From Nocardia jejuensis NBRC 103114 (GTDB lineage: Bacteria; Actinomycetota; Actinomycetes; Mycobacteriales; Mycobacteriaceae): a stretch of DNA of 64,000 nucleotides. Made by a program: the position numbers and the translations under genes. The notes under the pieces are model-generated. The model was not told the DNA's origin and did not search any database. It saw only the letters and a list, made by a program, of their open reading frames with translations. How positions within the stretch are numbered: the stretch's first letter is position 1; every line of letters starts with the position of its first letter. Where the stretch lies: positions 124,001 through 188,000 of the forward strand of contig NZ_BDBU01000010.1 in the NCBI RefSeq assembly GCF_001613145.1, given 5' to 3'. Shown here one piece after another: positions 36,324-45,200 of this stretch.

Positions 36324-37160
36324 ATGTCCGATCTCGCGCTGACCCAGGAGAGGCGAGCGGAACTCGCCGCGCTGCTAGGTGATGAGCGGCGGTTACGCGC
36401 TGATTTTCCGCGTGTCGCCGACTACCTCGACACTGCTCCCATGCTGTCGGGCACCGGCGACCAGGCGGCGGATTCGGCGTTCGACCTGAGGCTCGTGCAC
36501 TACCTGACCGGCGGCGAGTCTCCTACGGGGAATCCCTACTGGGACATCGTGAGTCCCTCGGTGAGCGATCACGAGGGCCGCCGCGTCGCGAACGGCGGAA
36601 AGCCCACCGGCAGTGCCCGACTCGGGTACGCGCAGACGATTCTCCAGGCGGCCTACGCCTACGCGATTCCGTCGCCGCAGACCATCGCCTGGGTGAACGA
36701 GTTCAGCAACGGGCTTCCGATCGTGGAACTCGGTGCGGGACGAGGCTATTGGGCGGCGCAGCTGACCAACTACGGAACGATCGTCGATGCCTACGATTCG
36801 GAACCGCCGGGAACCTCCGACAACATGTCCTTCCCGGACGCCGCCGGGCAACGCGATGTCTGGCACGAGATCCACGATCTGAACCAGTACGAGGCGCGAA
36901 ACGCACACCGGGACGAGTTCGCCCTGCTGCTGTGCTGGCCGCCGGGATGGGGCAACTCCATGGCCTCCGCGGCCCTCGCCGAGTTCACCCGGCGCGGTGG
37001 CAACCGGTTGATCTTCGTCGGCGAGCCCCGAGGAGGTAAGACCGGCGATGACGCATTCTTCGAACAGCTCGAGTCGAACTGGGGCCTGGAATCCCAGGAT
37101 TCCCAGTTCGTTTCGTGGTGGAACCTGAAGGACGTCGCGCAGGGCTGGGTCCGGCGATAG
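36324..37160 (+). CDS. SAM-dependent methyltransferase-like protein
   Basis: 278 residues. The centre has a class I methyltransferase signature: PIVELGAGRGYWAAQLTNYG (motif I), an acidic residue after the next strand (VDAYDSE), and LLLCWPPGWGNSMA at the motif IV position. RLIFVGEPRGGKTG follows. The N-terminal 130 residues are helical with no motif I know. The substrate is unknown. It sits in the accessory region next to, and convergent with, a DUF397/XRE pair. Confidence 0.65.
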   Translation: MSDLALTQERRAELAALLGDERRLRADFPRVADYLDTAPMLSGTGDQAADSAFDLRLVHYLTGGESPTGNPYWDIVSPSVSDHEGRRVANGGKPTGSARLGYAQTILQAAYAYAIPSPQTIAWVNEFSNGLPIVELGAGRGYWAAQLTNYGTIVDAYDSEPPGTSDNMSFPDAAGQRDVWHEIHDLNQYEARNAHRDEFALLLCWPPGWGNSMASAALAEFTRRGGNRLIFVGEPRGGKTGDDAFFEQLESNWGLESQDSQFVSWWNLKDVAQGWVRR

Positions 37161-37197
37161 TTCCCCGTCATCAGCCGTCGATCGCGGTCGCCCGAGT

Positions 37198-37401
37198 TCA
37201 GGGCAGGTCGAACTCGCCCTGCCCGATCGCACCCATGAACACATCCCACTGCGCAGGTTCGAAACAGAGCACCGGGCTCGCATCGCCCAACTTCGAGTCG
37301 CGCACGCCGATACGGCCTTCGCTCGCGTGTGCTGCCTCCACGCAGTCCCCGCCTGAACTGCTGTGGCTGGACTTGAACCAATCGGCTTCGGACAGTTTCA
37401 C
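37198..37401 (-). CDS. DUF397 protein
   Basis: 67 residues with the family pattern WFKSSHSSSGGDCVEAAHA near the N-terminus, then GVRDSKLGDASPVLCF and WDVFMGAI. DUF397 proteins are small actinobacterial partners of XRE/DUF5753 regulators (the whiJ type) and are thought to modulate them. ATG overlaps the stop of the regulator gene (ATGA), confirming the pair. Confidence 0.9.
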   Translation of the reverse strand: MKLSEADWFKSSHSSSGGDCVEAAHASEGRIGVRDSKLGDASPVLCFEPAQWDVFMGAIGQGEFDLP

Positions 37402-38273
37402 TCGCCGTACTCCTTGGCTATCGACAGCACGAGCTGCCTCGTTTGCTCTTGGTTCAACGCTACCCGGCTGATCTGGGCAAAGGCGGTGCGATAGCGCATG
37501 ACTTCGGTTTCTCTCTCCAGGTAGAGATCACCGGCGTATCCCTCCACGAAGACCACTGGTGGCTCGACCATTCCGGTCTGTGGAAGTTTCGGGAACTCCA
37601 GCAGGACAAAGGAACCGACGATCGACCCCATCTGAGCTGGAGCATCGAACGGCACGACCCGCAGGGATACGTTGGGCCGCTCGGCCATGGTCGCCAGATG
37701 CTTTAGTTGGTCGTGCATAACGGCAGAGCCACCGACCTGCTCCCGAAGCACATACTCCGAAAGAACGACGTCGACGCTGAAATTCGGGTTGTCGAGTCGA
37801 GACTGGCGGCGGACGGCGATCTCGACCCGCCTCTCGACCTGATCGGTCGGCATGTCCGGGTACTCGGCCCAGGCGATGGCGCGTCGATATTCCGCGCTTT
37901 GAAGCAGTCCGGGCAGCACGGCAACGCGCCACACCGCGAGACTGCGCGCGGCGTCCTCCAGCCCGACATAGTGATCGAAGCGAGGGTTCATTTCATCGGC
38001 GAGGGCGCGCCACCAGTTCTTCTGCGCTTGCGCGAGTTCCTGGGCGAGCCCGATCATCACGCGTCGATCGTCGTCGCCGACGTTGTACGCGTTGGCCAGG
38101 GCGTTGATCCATATCTGCGGCACTTTGGATTTGACGCCGTCCTCCACTCGCCCGAGGGTCTGCTGGGAGGTCTCGAGTAGCTGGGCGGCGGCATAGACGG
38201 TGTATCCGGCTTGCTTCCTGTGGTGGGCCAGGAGGCGACCGAGTGCGCGACTTGCGAGCGTGGATCCAGCCAT
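37398..38273 (-). CDS. XRE-family regulator with DUF5753 C-terminal domain
   Basis: 291 residues from ATG 38273, which has GAGG eight bases upstream; longer frames add unconserved sequence. The N-terminal helix-turn-helix is at about 10-65 (LGRLLAHHRKQAGYTVYAAAQLLETSQQTLGRVEDG). The rest is DUF5753, with LPGLLQSAEYRRAIAWAEYP and the VLSEYVLREQVGG block, a putative ligand/partner domain. Such regulators with a downstream DUF397 gene belong to the WhiJ-like developmental/stress group of actinomycetes. Confidence 0.9.
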   Translation of the reverse strand: MAGSTLASRALGRLLAHHRKQAGYTVYAAAQLLETSQQTLGRVEDGVKSKVPQIWINALANAYNVGDDDRRVMIGLAQELAQAQKNWWRALADEMNPRFDHYVGLEDAARSLAVWRVAVLPGLLQSAEYRRAIAWAEYPDMPTDQVERRVEIAVRRQSRLDNPNFSVDVVLSEYVLREQVGGSAVMHDQLKHLATMAERPNVSLRVVPFDAPAQMGSIVGSFVLLEFPKLPQTGMVEPPVVFVEGYAGDLYLERETEVMRYRTAFAQISRVALNQEQTRQLVLSIAKEYGE

Positions 38274-38587
38274 GTGCTTTACCTCGCTATCGAAAGGGGC
38301 GAATTTTGGAAGTACCCAGTCTGGAAGTGTGATGGTTTTCGGGCGATCACCGCAGGGGGGAACCTCCAACCACGTCCCCTTCAGTGTCTACTCGTAGCTA
38401 CCCCGATGTACGGAAATCGCAACAGCCCGAACAGATTACGCAGAGTGCGCGTAGTCCGATTCGGACCGAAAGGACGCGGCGGATCTATCGGACGTCGGGG
38501 CATCCACACGTGGCGTTCCGCAGCGGAGGTGACCGGAAAATGCTCGACTTACCACCGATCGATCACAGCTCAGTTTCACGAGAGACG
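38274..38587. other. Divergent upstream region of the XRE gene
   Basis: No convincing gene. Near the XRE start the heptamer GGAAGTA/GGAAGTG occurs twice about 13 bp apart (from about 38309), a possible autoregulatory site. The rest is unassigned. Confidence 0.35.
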
Positions 38588-38767
38588 ATGACCATCGCTC
38601 GCGCGCATCGAATCATGCAGGAGCACAAGCGATGTCCGGTCTCGGTCTGTCAGGCGAAGGCTCAGGCTCGGGGTGCGTTGGTCGAGGCGGGGCGCATGGT
38701 CCTCGCGGGGGCGGCGTCGGCGCCGAAGCATCGGGCGCCGTCGGGATCGCGTGGGGGGCTCTCGTGA
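38588..38767 (+). CDS. Small Cys-motif protein A
   Basis: 59 residues beginning MTIARAHRIMQEHKRC. It shares the pattern A-x3-[MI]-x-EH-x2-C-x4-C-x-AK with the next gene (here EHKRCPVSVCQAKAQ). No helix-turn-helix or membrane segment is seen. Its stop overlaps the GTG start of the next gene (GTGA), which supports both. The paired cysteines could bind metal or form a disulfide. The family is unknown to me. Confidence 0.6.
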   Translation: MTIARAHRIMQEHKRCPVSVCQAKAQARGALVEAGRMVLAGAASAPKHRAPSGSRGGLS

Positions 38768-38970
38768 GCGGGCGGATGATTCCGCGCCTGCCTGTTCGGG
38801 GGCATGAGATGCCGACGGATCCAGTATTGGATCTGGACGTCGCTCTGGCACTGATCAAGGAGCATGCGGAGTGCAGTTCGCGGACCTGTGAGGCCAAGCA
38901 GTACCTCACGGCATGCGTGCTGTGGCTGGGTGCGAAGTCCGGGTGCGATATCGAGCCGGTCGGTGAGTGA
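38764..38970 (+). CDS. Small Cys-motif protein B
   Basis: 68 residues from GTG 38764, overlapping the stop of protein A. The N-terminal ~20 residues lead to DLDVALALIKEHAECSSRTCEAKQ, matching protein A's EH-x2-C-x4-C-x-AK motif. A more hydrophobic stretch and a third Cys (SGCD) follow. A translationally coupled, duplicated pair is likely. No function is assigned. Confidence 0.65.
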   Translation: MSGRMIPRLPVRGHEMPTDPVLDLDVALALIKEHAECSSRTCEAKQYLTACVLWLGAKSGCDIEPVGE

Positions 38971-39337
38971 GCGGGGCTGCGTCCCGCCGGTGTGGCAATC
39001 GCGTTGTGCCGCTGAGGTTCCGGGGGTGTGGTGGTGGGACGGGTTGAACGGGTGTCCAGCGCACGCGGTGCGACGCGCCTCGCCGACAGACCTGTATGTC
39101 GGATGATTGTTCCCCTGGATGCGCGGGTCGTTGGCATACTGTGTAGCCGGTGCGCCCGAGGGTGCGCGGCCGATGAGCGGGAACTGGTCAGATCGTTGAT
39201 CACGTCCCGGAATCGATGCCTGTGCGAGTGTGCGCCGAGATCCGACCGGACACCCCGTTGTCCGCTGATTCACCGCTGTGCGCACGCGCCGGGTTCGGCA
39301 AGCTTGGTCTCGGCACATTTCTAGCTACGGAGGCTTG
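38971..39337. other. Intergenic region
   Basis: No gene recognised. The right end carries ACGGAGG (39327-39332 region), the ribosome site of the following small membrane protein. Confidence 0.4.
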
Positions 39338-39607
39338 GTGGGTAGGCAAGGCAGGCAGCAGGGTTCGATCCACGGAACCATGGGGGCTCAGCGCCCGCCG
39401 GTCCGGATCATCCGACCCGTGCGCCCCACCCGCACGACCCGCGACGCCGTGTTCTCCACCGGCTGGTTGCTGATGGAACTCCCCACCGCAGTCCTGCTCG
39501 CCGTCTTCGTCGGCACCGGCTGGCTCGGCTACGCCCAACCCGCCGGCGGCCCCTCCCAGCCCCGCCCGGCAGTCGTGGTCCCCGTGGACCAGCCCGACCC
39601 CCACTGA
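39338..39607 (+). CDS. Small single-pass membrane protein
   Basis: 89 residues from GTG 39338, five bases after ACGGAGG; ATG 39380 is internal. An Arg-rich N-terminus (RIIRPVRPTRTTRDA) precedes one hydrophobic helix (TGWLLMELPTAVLLAVFVGTG) and a short Pro-rich tail. By the positive-inside rule the N-terminus would be cytoplasmic. I do not recognise the family. Confidence 0.5.
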   Translation: MGRQGRQQGSIHGTMGAQRPPVRIIRPVRPTRTTRDAVFSTGWLLMELPTAVLLAVFVGTGWLGYAQPAGGPSQPRPAVVVPVDQPDPH

Positions 39608-40011
39608 CCCACCGGAGCCCGCGATAGCTCCGGCCGTGCCGCGGGATCACAGTTGCCACGGCCCGGCCCGCTGTGCACTCGCGTCCTGCGCGACAGCACT
39701 CGCCACGGCCCGCGATGGCATCCGGCCCGATCACCGCCTGAGACGACGACTCTCGGCTCCGATCGGGCCCGAATCGCACTGCACCGCTGTGGATCGCACC
39801 AGTCGATTCCATCGCGGGTCCGTTGAGATCGGATCGCCGGACCGCGTGCACCATGATCCGCTGCGTGCCGCACCGTGGTCGTTCCGGCGGGAGTGGTCCG
39901 GTAATCGCCCGTTTCGCCCGACGGAAGTGATCAGAGGTCGATGGTCTCACGCGTTGAGCCGGAGGCTGTTCGTGATGTGGGATCGGTGTCGGAATTCGCC
40001 TGTTCGCTGGC

Positions 40012-40086
40012 CAGTGCAGTGCAGTGCAGTGCGGGGCGGGGCGGGGCGGTGCAGTGCGGGGCGGTGCAGTGCGGGGCGGGGCGGTG
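40012..40086. repeat. 15-unit pentanucleotide array (CAGTG/CGGGG/CGGTG)
   Basis: Fifteen exact 5-bp steps: four CAGTG, three CGGGG, then CGGTG, CAGTG, CGGGG, CGGTG, CAGTG, CGGGG, CGGGG, CGGTG. The second and fourth bases vary between units (A or G, and T or G). A period of five is not a codon multiple, which argues against coding. Confidence 0.9.
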
Positions 40087-40382
40087 CGCGTCGCGAAGTG
40101 GAGAGGTCGCTGCGGGCCTTCGTATCCGCCGTGGGCGAGTTCGTATGCGGCGGGGGTGGTTCGGGTGCCGATTCGCGGAATTCGATGACTGTGGAAGCGC
40201 TCCGGCCTGCGATGAGATGAGTCGCGTTCCGGGCAAATGGGATTCACTGCCTGAATCGGGCGGCACAGCCGCGGCCGAGGCGGATGATGCCGTCCGGGTG
40301 GTCCGCCGTGCCGTGGACGGACCCACCCGGATGACGGGAATCCTGCTGTGCGCGTGACGCGGTCGGAGTGGACCTGCTCGGC

Positions 40383-40720
40383 GAGCGAGGTGTCACAGCT
40401 GTCCGCTCGTCGAACAAGGTGTCGTGTCCGCCCTGCTTGGCGTATGAGGAGCCGCTTCCGCCAAGCTCAGCGAGCGAGATGCCGTGTCAGCCCTGCTCGG
40501 CGACGAGGGCCGCGTCCACCTCGCTGTGCGTGTGAAATGCCACGCCCGTCCCATTGTGACGTGTGGGATGCCACGCCCCGTCCCGCTGTGCGGGCGAGGT
40601 GTCGCGTCCGATCCGCTGGGGCGTGGGGGGAGGCGTCTCATCCGGCCCCGATGGGCGGGGGCGAAGGTTGCGGCCGATGCGGTGTGCGTGCGAGAAGCTC
40701 GCGCGCACACCGCGCTGTCA
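40383..40720. repeat. Degenerate ~30-bp tandem array
   Basis: A motif like GCGAGRTGYCRCGYCC-N-CCCGCT recurs with anchors near 40389, 40418, 40448 (weak), 40478, 40507, 40536, 40567, 40598, 40632 and 40666. Steps are mostly 29-31 bp, rising to 34 at the right end. The best-preserved units are at 40478, 40567 and 40598. The units are not palindromic and their flanks give no gene. Confidence 0.6.
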
Positions 40721-40900
40721 GTGCGTGCGAATCCGCGAGCGCCCCGTGGACGCGTGAGCTTCGTTGCGCGCGTGCAGGGGTCGCCCCCTACCGACCTCAT
40801 CTACTCCGGGAACGCGCCGACCGCCCGCGGGTACGCATGCCTGCGGGCGGTGTCGGCGTGATCGCCGGGAGTGACTGGGAAATCAGTCGTCTCGGGTCGA

Positions 40901-42112
40901 TCAGTCGTCGTAGTCGGTGGCGGTGCTGCCGTTGCGCGAGCGGGAGGCGGCGCGGGCGCGGCGGCGGGCGGCCTGCAGTTCGGCGAGTTCCTGCTCGAGG
41001 GTCTCGGCGATCCGGAACTGGCCGGTGTCGTAGACGTTGAGCGGGGGCACCGGGTCGGTCGCATCCGAGAGCGGGGACTTGTCGTCCTCGGGCGCGGGGC
41101 GGGTCTTGCCGGTGGCGGAGGTGCGGCGTTCCTTCTCCGCGGGTTTGGCTGTCTCGGTGGTGTTTCGGGGCTTCGCGTCGGCGGGATCGCTCTCGACGAC
41201 GGTGTGCTCCTTCTCGGCGGGCTTGTCCGCCTCGGGCGCGGCGGACAGGGCTGGGGTCGGCGTCGGCACCTGCTGCGCTGCAGAAGGGCCCCGGTTAGGG
41301 AAAGTGACCACCGTCGGCATGCTGCGTCGCAGTTGTTCGGCCGGGTCCGGCAGATCGCGGATCTGGTCGGTCGCGCGGACGATGGCGAGGCCGTAGCGCG
41401 AGGCGGCGGCATTGTGGATCAGCAGCGCGACGCCGATCATCACCGGCGCGATGGCGTGCACCGAGACGTCGTACCAGCTACCCGCTTTCAGGTACGGATA
41501 CGTGTTCAGGGTGACCGTCAGGCCCAGCAGCGCCATCTCGGCGAGCACGACCTGGCGGGCGCTGTCGAGCACACCCCATTCGGCGACCTTGTTGGTGCCG
41601 ATCATGATGATCACGAGGCAGACGCTGATCATGCCTTCGAGCAGGTAGCTGAACCAGTACAGCGGATCGCTCGGGCCACCCGGCGCGATGTTGTGCTGGA
41701 CATTGACCGCGGACCAGAGCATTCCGGCCGCGACGACACCGGCTAGCGCACGCAGCGACCAGGCGCGGTGTTTGTACAGCGACGCCAGTTTGGCGTGCGG
41801 GCTGGATTCTCGCCGCTGGGCGGCGATCGCCTTGCGAGCGAGCAGCAAGTCGCGAATGTCTGCCTTCTCAATCTCTTCGGAGGTCTGGCGGGCGCGGTCG
41901 GCGGTGGAGGCGAACGCCTCGGCCTGTTTCCAGCGCTGGGCGCGTTCCTGCTCGCGAATGCGCTCGGCTAGGTCGCGCTCGGCGTGCAGCTCGGGTTCCG
42001 ACAGCGCTTCGGTGAGTGCGGGATCGAACTGGTACGCCAGCCGACCTCGGGCTTTTTCGACGCGCCGCGCCAGCTGAGAGACCTCGTCCTCATGCGGATT
42101 TTCGATAGTCAC
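40901..42112 (-). CDS. Four-helix membrane protein, DUF2637/SpdB-like
   Basis: 403 residues from GTG 42112, preceded by GGGAG at five bases; a TTG at 42232 is a poorer start. The N-terminal ~110 residues are charged and probably coiled coil (QLARRVEKARGRL, RIREQERAQRWKQAEAF). Four hydrophobic helices follow (ALAGVVAAGMLWSAVNV, LEGMISVCLVIIMIG, VVLAEMALLGLTVTL, HAIAPVMIGVALLI). The ~140-residue tail is Pro/Thr/Lys/Asp-rich and disordered. The membrane core resembles DUF2637/SpdB proteins linked to actinomycete plasmid spread, though I hold this loosely. A hairpin between it and jetC suggests separate transcription. Confidence 0.6.
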   Translation of the reverse strand: MTIENPHEDEVSQLARRVEKARGRLAYQFDPALTEALSEPELHAERDLAERIREQERAQRWKQAEAFASTADRARQTSEEIEKADIRDLLLARKAIAAQRRESSPHAKLASLYKHRAWSLRALAGVVAAGMLWSAVNVQHNIAPGGPSDPLYWFSYLLEGMISVCLVIIMIGTNKVAEWGVLDSARQVVLAEMALLGLTVTLNTYPYLKAGSWYDVSVHAIAPVMIGVALLIHNAAASRYGLAIVRATDQIRDLPDPAEQLRRSMPTVVTFPNRGPSAAQQVPTPTPALSAAPEADKPAEKEHTVVESDPADAKPRNTTETAKPAEKERRTSATGKTRPAPEDDKSPLSDATDPVPPLNVYDTGQFRIAETLEQELAELQAARRRARAASRSRNGSTATDYDD

Positions 42113-42197
42113 ATGGACTCCCGTCCAAGGAGCTTCGATGGCTGACAGGTGATCTCGATAGGGATCGGCACGGTAGACATTTCTAGTCGATAGAAGG

Positions 42198-42227
42198 CCA
42201 TCGGCGAAACTGTTGATTTGCCGATGG
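42198..42227 (-). terminator. Hairpin 59 bp after jetC
   Basis: CCATCGGC and GCCGATGG are perfect complements around about 14 nt, with further AAA/TTT pairing inside. It probably ends the jetABC transcript before the membrane-protein gene. Confidence 0.5.
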
Positions 42228-42285
42228 TCCAATCCCTACGGCGCGCCGCCCTGCGACACGCCCAATTTCCTGCCCCGCAACATGT

Positions 42286-45200
42286 TTACGACGTCAGCTC
42301 CAGCTCCGCGTCCAGGGGGATTGCACCTTCGAGGCCGTGCGGCAATCGGCGTCGATCCGGCGAACCGAGCGCGGCGGTGAGATCGGAGCCGTCGTGCTCG
42401 GCCAGCAACTCGTCGGTATCCCACACGAGCAGCGTTGCGCTGACCGTGTTCTCGGCCGCCGAATGCGCCAGATCGTAGTGCGCGCACGCCGGGACGTGCG
42501 CGTACGTGATCCAGAGGTCGTATCCGGTCATGAACAGGTCCAGGTCGAATTGGACACTGAGCCCGAGCAGTTCGCTCTTGCCGTTGTCGTCGACACCGGC
42601 GAACGCCTCGTCCAGCGCCAGCAGTCGCGGCGCCTGCGGATCGGCCGAATCGAGCATCACATGCGCGGCGGCGAAGAGTGGCAAATGCAGCGAAACCGAC
42701 TGTTCGCCTCCCGAGAGCGCGCTGTGCCGGGCCACCGTGAGCCGATCCTCGGTGCCGTCGGCGGTGATGATCGAGAACGAGAAGACCCGCCAGGTCCGGT
42801 AGTCAAGGGTGGTTGCCAGGATCTCGGGGTACGAGCGCTCCGGATGCGCGGCGCGGGCGGTGCGGATCTCGGCCGCGAAATGCGCTCGAATGGAGGACAA
42901 ATCCTCCGGGGTGAGCTCGGTGGTGTCGCGGTCCAGCAGCTTGCACACCGCGCGCGCGGGCTCGGACAGCGTGTCCGCCAGCACCCAGTGCACCCCGATG
43001 GTGTTGCCCGAGGACATCCGCCGCTGCTTCATCTCCGCGCCCATCCGGGAGATCAGATCGCGCGCGTCGCTGGTGCGTTCGTGGATCTGCTGGGCGAGGC
43101 CGGTCAGCAGCGCGTCCTCGAGGATGCGGCGCTCGGCATCGGTGAGCAGCAGCTCCTGATCGCTGCGCGCCCCGCTGATCCGCTCGGCGAAATCGGCCAG
43201 CGCCGAGAGCCCGTGATCGTCGTGCACCTGCACCACGGTGAGCCCGTCCGCGGCGTCCCAGTGCAGCCGGTAGTCCTGGCGCGCGGCGGTCAGCGCGGCG
43301 TCGAACTCCTGCAGGGCGGTGGTGACCGCGCTGCGGGTGCTCTTGCGCGCCGCCTCGCCCGCGCGCACCGAAGCCGTTGCGGCGGCCAGGTTCTCGAAGA
43401 GCTCGGCCACCTCCTCGGGCAGCACCTTCGATTCCTGCTCGGGATCGGTGTTCTCGATCCGGTACAGCAGCTGCTCGGCGGTGGACCATGCCGCATCGCT
43501 GCTGGGCCAGCGACTCTGCGCCGGGGCGCCGAGCAGGCTCAGCAGATCCGGGCGCGCGTACGGCGCCAGATGCCGCACGTCCGCCAGCAATTCGGTGAGC
43601 GCGGTGCCCAGGGCGCTGTGCGCGGCCCGGTGCGCGCCCTCGGCGGCGCCGACCGCCTCGATGGCCTCGTGCGCGGCCTTGCGCGCCGCCTTCTGCTCGG
43701 CGCGCGCGGCATCGATGCGTTCGCGCGCCAGCTCGAGCTCACGGTCGATATCGGCGGCGCCGGCACCCAGCGCCTCGCGCAGCGTCTCGAGTTTGCGCAA
43801 CTGCTCGTCGTAGCCGCTGCGCGCGGCCTCGGCCTCCTCGGCGAACGCCTCGGCGAGGTCCTTGGCCTCGAGCAGGCGGTCGCTGCTCTCACGGGAACGT
43901 TCGTGCTCGCGCTGATGATCCCCGCGCAGGCGCAGCAGGGCGGTGCCCGCGTTCTCGAAATGCCGGACGGACGCGGCCAACGCGTCCAGTTCGGCCGGAT
44001 CACGCGGGGCCCGATGCTCGGCGGCGATCGCGCGGACCTTCTTGTCGGCGGCGGTGTACTCGCTCACCGCCTGATCCAGATCCCGCTCGGCCTGCGCCGC
44101 GGCCTCGGAGCGAGAACGCAGCATGCCCGCCGCCTCCGAGACCGCCCGCAGCGCCGAGGTGACGGCCGTCGTGCGCGGAAGCGCCTTGGCCGCCGCCGAA
44201 ATCCGGCCCAGCTCGTCGTTGGCGGCGTGTTCATCGGCCGTGGCACCCTCGGCCTCGGTTTCGGCCGTCTCGATCGCAGCGGTCAGCTCAGCCAGTCGCA
44301 ACTCGCGCCGGCGGGCGCGGGCGGTGGTGCCGATGAACTCGGCGTCACCCTTGCAGTGCCTGCCGATTTGCACACCCTGCCGAAAACGGCCGTCGGTGGC
44401 GATGGTGAGCCGGCCGTCGACGCCGACGGCCGAGGTGTCCGCGCCGGATGCCTTGCGGCCCTTGCCGCCTGCCGCGAGATCGGCGGCCGTGGTGGCGGCC
44501 AGCGACCCGGCCGCGGCATGCGCGGCTGCCACGCGGGCGGAACCCAGTGCCGCGGACGCGCCTTCGGCACGCGTGCCCGCCTCGTGCAGCGCGATCGAGG
44601 CGAGGACATCGGCGACCACTTGCCGGGGCGCTGTCAGCGTCCGCGAATCCTCCTCGACGACGAGCACATCGGCGAGTGTGCGCCCGGTGGGGCGGTCCGT
44701 CGCGGGCAGTGGCACCAGGAACTGGTCCGAATCGTGGTCGGGCAGTTCACCGTCCGCGCAGACCCAGGCGTCGAGCAGGTTCGCGGCCTGCAGTGCGGCC
44801 TCGATCCCGGCCGCCGCCTCGGGAGTGACCGAATCCGCGAACCGCACCAGCCGCCACAGGGGAGCGCCCGGCCGATCGGTGCGGGCATCGGTGCGATGCG
44901 CGAAAGCCGCCGGCGCGTCATCACGTTCGGCGGCCACCCGCTCCCGTTCGGCACGCAATTCGCCGGCGCGCGCCGTGGCCTGAGACGCCCGCGTGCGCGC
45001 CTCCTGCCTCCGGGTCCGGATCTCATCGGTGAGCGGCTCGGTGCGATCGGCCAGAACTTCCGCGGGGGTGGCGAGGGGAGCGCCTTCGCCGGTGCCCTCA
45101 CCACGTGTGCCGGGACCGTCGGTCGATGCCGCGGAGTCGTCCGGTCCCGCGCCGGTGGCAGCGGACGGATCGGCTTTCGCACCGGCGGAGGCTTTTCCGG

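Larger units (their letters stand above)
39608..40900. other. 1.3-kb gene-free stretch with tandem arrays
   Basis: Every open frame here has shadow-like composition and lacks a plausible ribosome site or motif. It contains a 15-unit pentanucleotide array (40012-40086) and a degenerate ~30-bp array (about 40383-40720). It separates small accessory genes from the membrane protein/jet cluster. Confidence 0.6.

Noticed and set aside
35941..36342. 133-codon frame between VanY2 and the methyltransferase-like gene
   Set aside because: It overlaps both neighbours, starts in the 21-bp duplication and has no recognisable protein features.
39636..40220. 194-codon plus-strand frame across the pentanucleotide array
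   Set aside because: Composition is dictated by the 5-bp repeat, there is no ribosome site and no motif is present.
40901..42112. Candidate JetD replacement or jetD itself
   Set aside because: It is a four-helix membrane protein with no TOPRIM or nuclease-like motif, and a hairpin separates it from jetC.
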